Shown piece after piece: positions 36,629 to 46,262 of a stretch of DNA of 55,798 nt (positions are counted from its first letter, which is position 1; each line of letters starts with the position of its first letter). The stretch is taken from positions 1 to 55,798 of the forward strand of contig JARLIJ010000152.1 in NCBI GenBank assembly GCA_031291795.1, read 5' to 3'. Both the position numbers and the translations under genes were made by a program. The stretch is from Acetobacteraceae bacterium. Lineage in GTDB: Bacteria > Pseudomonadota > Alphaproteobacteria > Acetobacterales > Acetobacteraceae. The notes under the pieces are model-generated. The model searched no databases and was not told the DNA's origin. It saw nothing but the letters and a program-made list of their open reading frames with translations.

Positions 36629-37703
36629 CCACGCTTCCTTGGTCCGCTATCCCCGATTACAGGTGCTGGCGGACGGGGAACCTCTGAACGGTGCTTTTGA
36701 GGCACGTGTAGTGTCAAACAACTACTATATGCCGGACCGATTTTCGCTTCGTCTGTTAAGGGGTTCTCTAACAAACGGCCTTCCTGACTATCTACAGTTG
36801 CCGGAGGCGACCGCGTTCTCCATCTCTGCCGGTGTCGACTCTGGGGCAAGCTTCACATGCCTGATAGTCGGACGGGGTGACTCCCTCTCATGCGATTACG
36901 TTTCTCGGGGCATTCGCATTGATGGTCGCGATCTTTCCGCTGTACTGCAGGATACGCCTACTAATGATGTATTCTCCAACAGGACGTCCAGCGAGATTGC
37001 GACCATCCTCGCCGAGCGTCATGGACTGATCCCTGTGGTAATGCCGACGGCAACTCTTGCGGGGCGATACTACCACGGCGACACCAACCAGGGGGCGCAT
37101 AATCAATTCAGCCGCACGTCGACGGAATGGGATCTGCTCGTGTTCCTGGCCCGATGCGAATGCTTTGACATATTTGTCGTTGGGAGCGCTCTTTATTTTC
37201 AGCCGATTGCCCAAGGATTAGGTGTGTCCACAGTACTGCGGCCTTCGGACCTGATCACCCTCAAACTCCGACGGAGGCTCCGCCTGTCCGGGGACATCGC
37301 GGTTACAGTCAGGAGCTGGAGCTCAAAGCAGAGCATCGCAATAACCCAGACGGTCGTGTCGCAGAGGCTGGGCTACGCCTCTGTTGCTGGCTCGCTTGGC
37401 GCCTCGCCCACTCAGCATTACTACCTGGTCCAACCCAATCTGTCGGCAAGCGACGCGGAAAGGATTGCACAGAATCGGGTGGAAGAGCTCGCTCGTCACG
37501 AGCAATGTATCGATTTTACGATGCCGGGCGAACAAACGCTTACGGCCCGAAGTCGCTTCTTCCTTCAGGGGACGGACTCGGACTTTGATCAAATCTATCA
37601 GGTAGATTCGATTGAAAGAACGATCAGCTCATCTTCGGGCTTCGTTCAGCGCGTTTCGGCACACAGCATCTCGACCCGGCAGACCATTCTGTCGCCTTTT
37701 TGA
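36615..37703 (+). CDS. Phage late control protein D-like baseplate hub protein
   Basis: The 362-residue protein resembles gpD/gp27-type hub proteins: an N-terminal beta domain (YPRLQVLADGEPLNGAFEAR), a TLAGRYYHGDTNQGAHNQFS region and WDLLVFLARCECFDIFVVGS, typical of this family. Near the C-terminus is a barrel with LTARSRFFLQGTDSDFDQIY. The start is a TTG at 36615 with GGAGGGGG just before it, inside the end of the LysM gene. It forms the trimeric hub under the tube. Confidence 0.75.
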   Translation: MSSNDHASLVRYPRLQVLADGEPLNGAFEARVVSNNYYMPDRFSLRLLRGSLTNGLPDYLQLPEATAFSISAGVDSGASFTCLIVGRGDSLSCDYVSRGIRIDGRDLSAVLQDTPTNDVFSNRTSSEIATILAERHGLIPVVMPTATLAGRYYHGDTNQGAHNQFSRTSTEWDLLVFLARCECFDIFVVGSALYFQPIAQGLGVSTVLRPSDLITLKLRRRLRLSGDIAVTVRSWSSKQSIAITQTVVSQRLGYASVAGSLGASPTQHYYLVQPNLSASDAERIAQNRVEELARHEQCIDFTMPGEQTLTARSRFFLQGTDSDFDQIYQVDSIERTISSSSGFVQRVSAHSISTRQTILSPF

Positions 37704-37714
37704 GTGTGACGGTA

Positions 37715-38230
37715 ATGGAACATATTATAAACGCAGTAAAGGGATACGCAGCCAGCCTGGATCAGTTGCAAGCTATGCCCCGCCTTGCGATTGTGTCGTC
37801 TGTGGATTCGCAAACTGCCTGTGCCCGGGTGCTTCATCAGCCAGAGGGGGTTTTGAGCGGATGGCTGCCTGTCCTTGCCCTTTGGGCTGGTAATGGTTGG
37901 GGATTGGTCTGCCTTCCTGCTCCGGGTGATCAGGTACTGGTTCTGTCCCACGACGGCGACCCAGCTAGCGGCATAATTCTCGGTGGGTTGTATTCTGATG
38001 CGAGGCGTGTCCCATCCGCCCCCATTGGTGAGTTTTGGTTGGTTCATAGCAGCGGCAGCTCTCTGAAGATGGTCAACGACGGCACGGTGCAGATATCCGG
38101 TGACCTTCACGTGAGTGGAGATGTCTACGATAAATCGGGATCGCTCTCGCGCTTGCGGCAAGCGCACAACGCACATGTACACACTGATGCGGTGGGGCGC
38201 GCCACGTCTGCTCCGACTACTCGGGATTAG
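37715..38230 (+). CDS. Baseplate assembly protein V-like spike protein
   Basis: The 171-residue protein has an OB-like N-terminal domain (LAIVSSVDSQTACARVLHQP, then GWLPVLALWAGNGWGLVCLP and GDQVLVLSHDGDPASGIILG). A beta stretch (DGTVQISGDLHVSGDVYDKS) and a C-terminal HAHVH-like metal-binding end (AHNAHVHTDAVG) follow, as in the membrane-piercing spike of P2 gpV. A TTG at 37700 is an alternative start. Confidence 0.75.
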   Translation: MEHIINAVKGYAASLDQLQAMPRLAIVSSVDSQTACARVLHQPEGVLSGWLPVLALWAGNGWGLVCLPAPGDQVLVLSHDGDPASGIILGGLYSDARRVPSAPIGEFWLVHSSGSSLKMVNDGTVQISGDLHVSGDVYDKSGSLSRLRQAHNAHVHTDAVGRATSAPTTRD

Positions 38231-38238
38231 AAAGTTCA

Positions 38239-38625
38239 ATGGGAGACGCCTGGCATGAGTGGGGCACGGACCTGTCGACGGGCCCAAAAGGGGATCTGGC
38301 GGTCGCTGATGACCAGACTCTGGGGCAGCAGCGCATTCTACGGCGCCTGTTGACCAATCCAGGTGATTACATCTGGCATCTCGATTATGGTGGAGGCCTC
38401 GGCGCGTTCGTGGGGCAACCTGCGGCGGCAAGCCAGATCGCTTCTGTGGTTCGGGCCCAGATGTTCCTGGAGTCGTCGGTCGCACGCGACCCAGAGCCTG
38501 AGGTCGTGGTTGACACGTCGGGTTTTGCGGGGAGCGGCTCCATATTCGTCAAAATTCAATATACAGATGCGGAGCAGGGAGATACGCAAGTTCTGCAGTT
38601 CTCTCTCCCAGGTAACTCGACATGA
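38239..38625 (+). CDS. Baseplate wedge protein gpW/gp25-like
   Basis: The 128-residue protein has a gp25-type core: LAVADDQTLGQQRILRRLLT, then NPGDYIWHLDYGGGLGAFVG, and a beta C-terminal half. gp25-like proteins connect the wedges with the sheath. The stop overlaps the baseplate J start (ATGA). Confidence 0.75.
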   Translation: MGDAWHEWGTDLSTGPKGDLAVADDQTLGQQRILRRLLTNPGDYIWHLDYGGGLGAFVGQPAAASQIASVVRAQMFLESSVARDPEPEVVVDTSGFAGSGSIFVKIQYTDAEQGDTQVLQFSLPGNST

Positions 38626-39749
38626 AGTTGAATCTTCAAACGTTCTCTACGATCGTCGCAAATTCAGCTGCTGCGGTTCAGGCTGGAACGGCTCAGTTAC
38701 TTGACCTCAGTACCGGATCTCTTCTGCGCGCTATTCTAGAAGCCAACGCTTCGATCACTCTCTGGCTGCAATGGCTAGTCATTTGCGTCATGAGGATTAT
38801 GCGGGCTTCTACTTCGGCGGGAAGTGATCTTGACAGCTGGATGGGCGATTTTGGCTTTACCAGGCTGCCGTCTTCTTGTGCCTTCGGGGTGGTAACATTC
38901 TCCCGCTACAATGTTTCTAACAATGCCACGATTGCTCCGGATGCATTAGTTAGGACGGCTGACGGAACCCAGACATTCTCTGTGTCGACCGATGCAGCGA
39001 ATGTCGCATGGAATACCGCTTTGGGGGCATATGTGCTGGCCAGCGGAGTGACTTCGATCGATCTACCGGTCGTTGCCACGGTGGCAGGGGTGGCTGGCAA
39101 TGTTCAAGCTGGTGCCATTACCACTATTGCATCACCGATTGCTGGCGTTGATATGGTGGCGAATGCCCTCGGAGCGACCAACGGCCGCGATGCTGAGCAG
39201 GATGCTGCGTTCCGGTCCCGGTTCGTCCTGTTCATCAACAGTCGATCTCAGGCAACCCGGATTGCGGTTGAATACGCTATCTCGTGCGTGCAGCAGGGGT
39301 TATCCTATTCAATACAGGAAAATCTAGACGGGAGCGGAAACTCCAGGAATGGGAGCTTCCTGGTTACGGTAGATGACGGGTCCGGTTGTCCCTCTGCCAC
39401 ATTGTTGAGCGCAGTCAATTCGGCGATTGATGTCGTGCGGCCGATAGGATCGGTATTCACGATCCAGCCGCCTACAGTTCAGCTTGTTGCCGTATCTGCG
39501 AATGTCACGCTCACGGCGAATGCCAACCAATCGGCCGTCCTGGCAGCCATTGAGACACAGATAACAAACTTCGTAAACAATCTGCCCGTTGGAGTCGGCC
39601 TTCCGATCACACGCGTTGCGCAACTGGCCTATGACGCTGATCCAAGCGTCATAAACGTACGCAATCTTGTATTGAACGGAAATTCCCTCGATATCGCAGT
39701 AAGCGTTGTTGGTATAATAAAGCTTTCTAATCTATCGGTGACGCTATGA
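38622..39749 (+). CDS. Baseplate J-like protein
   Basis: The 375-residue protein is a J-type wedge protein. It starts with NLQTFSTIVANSAAAVQAGT, has GSDLDSWMGDFGFTRLPSSC and the conserved GRDAEQDAAFRSRFVLFINS, and ends with a beta C-terminal segment. The order W-J-I is that of P2-like baseplates. It overlaps the genes on both sides by four bases. Confidence 0.85.
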   Translation: MKLNLQTFSTIVANSAAAVQAGTAQLLDLSTGSLLRAILEANASITLWLQWLVICVMRIMRASTSAGSDLDSWMGDFGFTRLPSSCAFGVVTFSRYNVSNNATIAPDALVRTADGTQTFSVSTDAANVAWNTALGAYVLASGVTSIDLPVVATVAGVAGNVQAGAITTIASPIAGVDMVANALGATNGRDAEQDAAFRSRFVLFINSRSQATRIAVEYAISCVQQGLSYSIQENLDGSGNSRNGSFLVTVDDGSGCPSATLLSAVNSAIDVVRPIGSVFTIQPPTVQLVAVSANVTLTANANQSAVLAAIETQITNFVNNLPVGVGLPITRVAQLAYDADPSVINVRNLVLNGNSLDIAVSVVGIIKLSNLSVTL

Positions 39750-40420
39750 CAGGTGATCAGGCCGATATCATTGGACGCATCAAGAGCACCTTGCCAGTCG
39801 GTTGGTTTCCCGACGACAGCCCGATGCTCGACAGCCTTTTAGGCGGTGTCGCACAGGCCTGGTCCTGGATCTATGACTGGATTAGTTATGTCGGGCAGCA
39901 AACTCGTATCACGACTGCCGCAGGTGTATGGCTGGATCTTGCGGCGGTCGACTACTTTGGCGCCGATCTTCCACGCAGACCGCACGAGACAGACGAGCAT
40001 TTCAGTAAGCGGATACATCGCAATCTCCTGCGGAAGCGCGGAACGCGATGCGACGTCATATCGGCTCTGACAGATCTGACCGGGCGATCCCCTGATGTGT
40101 TCGAGCCGGCACGGTGCTCTGACACCGGGGCATATGGCATTGACCCAGCGTCCTCTGGCGGTCTCTCCTATAACGCCGTCGGGGGTTGGGGAAGCCTTGC
40201 CCTGCCGTTTCAGTGCTTCATCACAGCGTATCGTCCAGTTCCCAGCGGAATCGCATTCGTATCGGGTTGGTGTTGTTATGCGGGAGGATACGGTGGTGGT
40301 GTAATCCAGTACGTGGATCTGGCACTTATGGAGGATCAAATCTCAGATATGGAAATCTATGGGGCCATTTCGTTAACTCTCCCGGTTGCCACTATCGGAT
40401 GGACAAGAATAGCAAGCTAG
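39746..40420 (+). CDS. Phage tail protein I-like wedge protein
   Basis: The 224-residue protein follows J with an ATGA overlap. It has LPVGWFPDDSPMLDSLLGGV and a helical core with LDLAAVDYFGADLPRRPHET, where DYFG and the following HFSKRIHRNLLRKRGTRCDV are typical of short wedge proteins of this position. It ends in Gly/Tyr-rich beta segments. Confidence 0.7.
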   Translation: MTGDQADIIGRIKSTLPVGWFPDDSPMLDSLLGGVAQAWSWIYDWISYVGQQTRITTAAGVWLDLAAVDYFGADLPRRPHETDEHFSKRIHRNLLRKRGTRCDVISALTDLTGRSPDVFEPARCSDTGAYGIDPASSGGLSYNAVGGWGSLALPFQCFITAYRPVPSGIAFVSGWCCYAGGYGGGVIQYVDLALMEDQISDMEIYGAISLTLPVATIGWTRIAS

Positions 40421-40514
40421 AAGACGCCGTAATATAAAGTCAACACCTGCGGCGATCAAGAAACCCACGTGGTAGAGGCGCGCACTGCACGGCACGGCAG
40501 CCGAAGCGCAGGGA

Positions 40515-40754
40515 TCAAAGCCCTATCGGCTGTTGCCATGCCGGTCTATCGCCGGAATGAGGAGGGCGGCCCCGGTAAGCCAGGAGGACCAATACGCCGG
40601 TCGTTGCCGATCGCTTACCGTGCGCCCCGGCCGAGGCGTGGACCTTCCTCGCCAGTTCATCACGCGATGACTTGGTCGCTCGGCCCCAGCAGTTGGTCCG
40701 AGGGCTCATTTGGCCATCGTTGCCGGAGCGTCCCGGCGAGTGTGACGATAGCAT
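40515..40754 (-). pseudogene. Possible decayed IS5-type transposase piece in a 546-bp gap
   Basis: The gap 40,421-40,966 has no intact gene. Its minus strand includes GRATKSSRDELARKVHASAG, then AHGKRSA, which resembles the G.SRGGLTTKIHA..D..G.P stretch of IS5-family DDE transposases with several changes. Nothing else in the gap is recognisable. It may be an insertion scar between the baseplate and fibre genes. Confidence 0.35.
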
Positions 40755-40966
40755 TTTGTATACTCGCGGTCGAACACCAGATTTCCCGGGTAGTCATACC
40801 GATAGACCCGCTACGTGCCGAAGGAACGTTCATGATACGCACAGACTTGCTATCGCGACAGGCACAGCGGTACTTCCGGATTTGGCCAGCACGCGAAGCG
40901 AGGATTCAAGCACGTTTGGTCTCCTCCATTTGATGATACGCTCCAGAATATTGAAAAGTCGAGCAC

Positions 40967-42220
40967 ATGGATCGAAACATTGTCTATCCAGGAAGCATAC
41001 CCCTGGATACTGATATTCTCACGCTTAACCGAAACACGATGCTCGCCCTGGGCTACCTGGCCCAATGCGTGATAGGCACCGGACCGGTTGTCGATGGTCT
41101 GGCCTGCACCGCCACGTCGCCGGCTTCGATGCAGATTAACATAGCGCCAGGCAGCATCTTACAACTCTCTGTGCTGGATACTGTGGGGTACGGCTCGTTA
41201 ACTGCAGATACCGTGACCCCCGTCGTCAAAATGGGAATTACCAGCGCCGCTTCCACATTCAATCTGGTTGCACCCACTGTTCCGGGGCAGATTAACACGT
41301 ATCTTGTGCAAGCAACTTTTCAAGAATCCGATATAAATCCAGTTGTGCTTCCCTATTACAATGCATCCAATCCGGCGCAGCCCTACAGCGGTCCTTCAAA
41401 CGGAGGTAATCCGCAAGCAACGTCACGCGCTCAACGCGTCGAATTGCAACTCAAACTCGCAACGTCGTCAGGTAGTGGCAACGCTACGGTGCCGCCAGTC
41501 GATGCCGGTTGGGTTGGTCTCTATTCAATAGCAGTTCAGTACGGTCAGACATCCGTTTCAAGCCAAAATATAGCATGCCTGCCGACAGCTCCCTTCATCT
41601 ATTGGAAGTTGCCATGGCTGCGGCCTGGCTTCGGCTCGGGAACCCAGACATTTACGGGTTCGGGGGCGTTCGTTGTTCCTGCAGGGGTTCAGCAGGTTGA
41701 GGTTGAACTATGGGGCGCGGGTTCTGGAACCTTTGCATCGGTGTCCGGCCAACCCAGCGGTGGCGGATGCGGCGGCGGTTATGCACGAAAGCGAATTTCC
41801 GGTTTGACGCCAGGGCAAAGCATTCCGGTAACCATCGGCGTTGGCGGCGCGGCAGGCAGCGTGGGCGGTGCATTGCCGTCGGCAGGTGGGACATCGAGCT
41901 TCGGCACGTTTGTGAGTGCAAGCGGCGGGAGCTTGAATTATCTGGCGACAGCCACGAACCCGGCAAACGGTGCGACGCCAGCGGGTTGTGGGATCGGTGG
42001 TGACGTCAATCTGGCCGGGTCCGCTGGACAGGCTGCTGTCCTCAATCAGGGAGGCATGGGGGGAGCCGCGCCAATGGGCGGCTCGCAAAACAGCGGTACG
42101 ACTGGTGCGCCCGGCATCTTCCCCGGCGGCGGGGCCGCGGGTGCCGGTACCGGCGCCAACGGAACGACGCCATATAATGGTGCTGCCGGGGCAGCCGGCA
42201 TGGTTGTGGTCCGCTGGTAG
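40967..42220 (+). CDS. Phage tail fibre-like protein with glycine-rich C-terminal domain
   Basis: The 417-residue protein has an N-terminal half with GSIPLDTDILTLNRNTMLAL and beta strands. The C-terminal glycine-rich domain starts at TFTGSGAFVVPAGVQQVEVE, then LWGAGSG, and continues with GGGCGGGYARKRISGLTPGQ and a long Gly/Ala-rich stretch. Such domains form polyglycine-II sandwiches at fibre tips and bind surface receptors. It ends in GMVVVRW, as domains of this type do. Confidence 0.75.
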   Translation: MDRNIVYPGSIPLDTDILTLNRNTMLALGYLAQCVIGTGPVVDGLACTATSPASMQINIAPGSILQLSVLDTVGYGSLTADTVTPVVKMGITSAASTFNLVAPTVPGQINTYLVQATFQESDINPVVLPYYNASNPAQPYSGPSNGGNPQATSRAQRVELQLKLATSSGSGNATVPPVDAGWVGLYSIAVQYGQTSVSSQNIACLPTAPFIYWKLPWLRPGFGSGTQTFTGSGAFVVPAGVQQVEVELWGAGSGTFASVSGQPSGGGCGGGYARKRISGLTPGQSIPVTIGVGGAAGSVGGALPSAGGTSSFGTFVSASGGSLNYLATATNPANGATPAGCGIGGDVNLAGSAGQAAVLNQGGMGGAAPMGGSQNSGTTGAPGIFPGGGAAGAGTGANGTTPYNGAAGAAGMVVVRW

Positions 42221-42397
42221 TTCTTTCGCAGTCGCACACGAATCCTACCGAGCAAGGTCGGCTCAAGCGACTGGCATGGACGTAATTGTCTATGGTGGTG
42301 GCCCGATGACCCGGCATCCTCATAGTCTATGACGCAGATAGGACGCGGGTTCGTCGAGTGCGAGAAGGCAGTACGTAGAATAGACCCGGAGATGATT

Positions 42398-42880
42398 ATG
42401 GCGACGCCAGCCTCACATGTTCTGAAGCCAAGTTGGGCCAGAGTGGTAACGATAGACTCCTTCATTGCTGTGCCTCGCGGCTCCGAGGCAATTGCACCGC
42501 CGCCACTAAACTGGCCCGCCAAGGATCCCTGCGATATACTGGATTATGTTATCGAATTTTCACCGGCAGTCCTGGGAAATGATGGTGATAGCCTTGCGAC
42601 CCTTGATGTGACGGTGACGCCGGACGCACCTGGCGATCTCTCCATGACGAACTCTGGCGCTGATGGGACGCGGGCGGTCCTGTGGTTCAGCGGCGGTCAG
42701 GCTGGCACTGTGTATGTCGTTACGATATCCATTAATACGACCAATGGAAGAACGATACAACGCAGTATAATTCTACCAGTAATTCTACTTTCGGCGCCCG
42801 CAACACCGGCAATGGCGATCCAGACGGCTGCAGGCCTGACTATTACCGACCAAAATGGCAATCCAGTCTTGTCTTCATAG
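42398..42880 (+). CDS. Phage fibre-tail adaptor-like protein
   Basis: The 160-residue protein has a central segment with WPAKDPCDILDYVIEFSPAV and then AVLWFSGGQAGTVYVVTISI, the pattern of the small adaptor proteins that link fibres to the baseplate. The last residues are TITDQNGNPVLSS. The ATG at 42398 has GGAG six bases before it. Upstream frame starts at 42329 have no ribosome site. Confidence 0.6.
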   Translation: MATPASHVLKPSWARVVTIDSFIAVPRGSEAIAPPPLNWPAKDPCDILDYVIEFSPAVLGNDGDSLATLDVTVTPDAPGDLSMTNSGADGTRAVLWFSGGQAGTVYVVTISINTTNGRTIQRSIILPVILLSAPATPAMAIQTAAGLTITDQNGNPVLSS

Positions 42881-42975
42881 CAGGGCGGGCCTCACGCTGA
42901 TATTTCGCTCCGAGGTGTTGCGTCCGACACGATCCTGCAACCAGACTGCCTTGAAGCCGAGAGTTTCCATCACAA

Positions 42976-45900
42976 ATGCCAACCATTGACCAACTTGCTC
43001 CCGCAACGGCGGCGTCTGATACCGACGAACTGCTGGCAAGCCAGGCCGGCTCGACGCGGAAAATTACTCGCGCGCAGGTCATTGCGGGATTGCAACAGCA
43101 ATTGTCATTGACGAGCGGTACGCTCCTCGGTCGCAAAAGCCCGGGCAGCGGCTCCGCTGAGGTGATCGCTATTGGTGCAAATCTTAGCCTCAACGGCGGC
43201 ACGCTGGTGGCGGCTTCTTCCCCCTTCACGGTATCGCAATTGCCTTCTGGCGCCGTCCCGTCTATCGCCGATCAGATTGCAATATCGCAATCCGGTACGA
43301 ATGTTGCTATTACGTATTCACAATTTCAAAACAGTCTTTCCAGCGTCCCGAACATCAATTTGTCACAGGCGCTGGTCACTCCTACCGGGTCGACCAGCAG
43401 TCGTAAGCTGGCGGATTTCGCAAGCAGCGTCCTGTCTGTGAATGGCGGGACCTTGACGGGGCCGCTCCAGCTTGCGGGGGCGCCCACGGCCGCCCTGCAG
43501 GCGGCGACCAAGGCGTACGCCGATCTCATTGGGCTCGGAGCGCTTTCGGTGTCTGGAGGTTCGTTGTCTGGGCCTTTGATTCTCGGGGGCGATCCGACGG
43601 TATCGAGTCAAGCCGCGACTAAAAATTACGTTGACGGCCAAGTCTCCAATGCTCTGGCAAAATCGGGCGGTAGCGTTTCCGGCGCCCTCACGTTAGCAGG
43701 GGATCCAACCGCAAACCTGCAGGCTGCGACGAAGCAGTATGTCGATGGCAAGGTTGCCCGATCGGGAGACACGTTGACAGGACCGCTGTTGCTGGCCGGC
43801 TCTCCATCTGTACCGTTGCAAGCGGCATCGAAGTCGTATGTCGATATCCAGCTCCAGACGGCGCTGCCGGCGGCTGGAGGGACGCTCGCTGGCAGCTTGA
43901 TCCTGGCAGGAGATCCGACAGCGGGGACGCAAGCTGCGACCAAGAATTATGTGGATACACAGGTCTCGACAAGTGTCCTGCGGACCGGTGGCACGATCTC
44001 GGGTGCGATTGTCCTGTCTGCAGATCCTGTGGTGCCGCTGCAAGCGGCAACGAAGCAATATGTTGATACCCGGATATTGAGAAGCGGTGATACGCTTACC
44101 GGACAGCTCTTCCTTGCGGCGGATCCCTCGACTCCGTCACAAGCCGCCACTAAATCATATGTGGATGGCCAGATGGCCACTGCGCTGCCTCGAACTGGTG
44201 GTAGTCTCACGGGGGCGTTGGCGCTCAGTGCTGATCCCGTCACCACTTCCCACGCTGCCACCAAACGGTATGTAGACGCGCAGGTGGCGACGTCCGTTCC
44301 AATCGCAGGAGGGACACTTGCGGGCGCACTGATGTTGGCAGCGGCGCCTGTTACCTCGGCGAGCCTGGTCAACAAGCAGTATGTCGATGGCCAGGTGGCG
44401 ACTGTGCTACCTCTCGCGGGAGGGACGCTCACCGGCGGTTTGACACTTGCGGCCGGTCCCACAGCGAATCTGCACGCGTCGACCAAGCAATACGTCGATA
44501 GCTCTGCTGGTCTCCCCGGCGTCATTGAGGTTAAATCGGCAGCGTACAGCGCCCAGATCAATGGTACCACAGATGATACTGCGGCATTTGCAACGGCCTA
44601 CCAGGCCGCACCGAGTGGGGGCAGAATTCATGTGCCCAGCGGCATCACAGTTCTGAAAAGCCCAAGTGCCTGGAACGTGCCGCTCACCAAGCCTGTGAAA
44701 TGGCTGGTGGACGGGACCACGCTGCCGGACGGGACGTCCCTTTCCAGTGCCATCCCTGCCGGCGGCAATCCCGCAACGCTGAGCCTGCCCGGCATTGTGG
44801 AAGGATACTCGGCATCCGGATCTGAATTCTCGCGATCAGGTTCATCGACCAACGATTTTGCCGTCTTGCACGCCGCATATATAGTAAACCATACTGGCGG
44901 TAATTCATCGGTCATAGCTAACGAACGCTCTGACACAATTATATACAATAGTCCAAACAACTATGTCTGGTCCGGGCTTGACCGTCTGGTCTGGGCAGGG
45001 ATTCAAACACCGAACAGTACCGCGGCCGCACAGCATGTCGGACGCTATGTTCAGACGATCAGGCAGAGTATCGGAACGAACTCGAGCGGTGCGCCGCTCC
45101 CGCAGCCCCAATTATGGGCTGCGTGCCTCGAATATCGCGACGCAACCGGAAAGCCCTCCAGTTGGGCGAACGCCTCGCTGACCATCGAGATGGACTGGAT
45201 CGGGAATGGACCCGATGACGGGAATTCCAGACAGATTCAGTCCCTTGTGGTGGCACAAAACGATCCTTCCGGGACGCCAGTGGAAATTTCTACCGTGGTG
45301 GGCGTCTATCTGGCTGGGGGGTCGACCGGGCACGCATACCGGGTGTTCAATGTCGGGATCCCATTTTCCATCGCGGTTCTGGATACGACCTCGTCGCAAC
45401 AGCTTGCGGGGGCTGCTGCAATTCGAATGGCAGCTGGCCATTCTATTGCGTTCGAACCCACCGCAAGCAATGTTTTAACCTACGATAGTCCAACCGGGAC
45501 GTTGCGATGGAAGCAGGGCACCCTGTCCTATATCGTTGGGAAGGGCCTGACGGTGGGTTGGGCCAATGTGTGCGGATCCAACACATCATTGCCTGGCTAC
45601 CTGGCTGGCAACATCGTTCTACTCGTTGGAAGCTCGCCGTATACGGTGAGCTTGCCAACGGCGGCATCGACCCCTGCCGGAACTGGCTTCACGTTTTCCA
45701 TGCTGGGGACTACATCGGTAACGATAACTCCGAACGGCTCCGATGGAATAGACAATGGTCCTGTTGTACTTAGAAACTCGGACAGATATCATATCGTATC
45801 GGACGGGACATCCTATTGGCGCGAAGTATTCCGTACGAATTCAGTTAGCCCCAGGTTTACAGGACCGCCGGTGCTCCCAACGTATGCGGTTTCAACGCTT

Positions 45901-46047
45901 CCGGCCTCGCCCGGCACCGGCGCCAAGGCCTTCGCGACAAATGGCCGGAAACCCAATGAAGGAACAGGTGCAGGATCCGGTGTAGAGGTCTTCTATGATG
46001 GCAGCCGATGGATCTCCGGATGCACGGGCTCCCAGGTCGTCGCGTGA
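42976..46047 (+). CDS. Large phage tail fibre with N-terminal anchor, repeat shaft and beta-helix-like head
   Basis: The 1023-residue protein has three parts. Residues 1-150 form an anchor (MPTIDQLAPATAASDTDELL) that is shared with the next fibre. Residues about 156-510 form a shaft of ten repeats, each with A-A-T-K-x-Y-V-D and G-G-T-L-x-G. After residue 515 comes a pectate-lyase-like entry (GVIEVKSAAYSAQINGTTDD, then TAAFATAYQAAPSGGRIHVP) and a receptor-binding part. The end has VSTLPASPGTGAKAFATNG and VFYDGSRWISG, a common fibre-tip motif. It probably decides host binding. Confidence 0.8.
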   Translation: MPTIDQLAPATAASDTDELLASQAGSTRKITRAQVIAGLQQQLSLTSGTLLGRKSPGSGSAEVIAIGANLSLNGGTLVAASSPFTVSQLPSGAVPSIADQIAISQSGTNVAITYSQFQNSLSSVPNINLSQALVTPTGSTSSRKLADFASSVLSVNGGTLTGPLQLAGAPTAALQAATKAYADLIGLGALSVSGGSLSGPLILGGDPTVSSQAATKNYVDGQVSNALAKSGGSVSGALTLAGDPTANLQAATKQYVDGKVARSGDTLTGPLLLAGSPSVPLQAASKSYVDIQLQTALPAAGGTLAGSLILAGDPTAGTQAATKNYVDTQVSTSVLRTGGTISGAIVLSADPVVPLQAATKQYVDTRILRSGDTLTGQLFLAADPSTPSQAATKSYVDGQMATALPRTGGSLTGALALSADPVTTSHAATKRYVDAQVATSVPIAGGTLAGALMLAAAPVTSASLVNKQYVDGQVATVLPLAGGTLTGGLTLAAGPTANLHASTKQYVDSSAGLPGVIEVKSAAYSAQINGTTDDTAAFATAYQAAPSGGRIHVPSGITVLKSPSAWNVPLTKPVKWLVDGTTLPDGTSLSSAIPAGGNPATLSLPGIVEGYSASGSEFSRSGSSTNDFAVLHAAYIVNHTGGNSSVIANERSDTIIYNSPNNYVWSGLDRLVWAGIQTPNSTAAAQHVGRYVQTIRQSIGTNSSGAPLPQPQLWAACLEYRDATGKPSSWANASLTIEMDWIGNGPDDGNSRQIQSLVVAQNDPSGTPVEISTVVGVYLAGGSTGHAYRVFNVGIPFSIAVLDTTSSQQLAGAAAIRMAAGHSIAFEPTASNVLTYDSPTGTLRWKQGTLSYIVGKGLTVGWANVCGSNTSLPGYLAGNIVLLVGSSPYTVSLPTAASTPAGTGFTFSMLGTTSVTITPNGSDGIDNGPVVLRNSDRYHIVSDGTSYWREVFRTNSVSPRFTGPPVLPTYAVSTLPASPGTGAKAFATNGRKPNEGTGAGSGVEVFYDGSRWISGCTGSQVVA
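43441..44510 (+). repeat. Ten shaft repeats of about 34-37 residues inside the tail fibre gene
   Basis: Ten units with the core AATKxYVDxQ recur every roughly 105 bases, each followed by GGTLTGxLxLAxDP. The units differ in DNA but keep the protein pattern, as in trimeric fibre shafts (phage fiber repeat). The ninth unit has LVNKQYVD in place of AATKxYVD. Confidence 0.8.
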
Positions 46048-46262
46048 TGCTATTGCATTCCATGGCAGGCAACTCGACCACGTGGCCCAACTCAGCTGAG
46101 TCCGGCTGGAGGCGCGCAGGGGGGAGTCGTGTCGGCCCCGCCGGCAAGCCTTTCCGACGACGGTCGTGCGGCGGTAGCGAAATGCGCTGCCTCTTAGGCT
46201 GATTGCCGGATTCTCCTTCGTCAAACCCACGTCTCGATGCACGATGTCGGTCAAGAGGTGCG

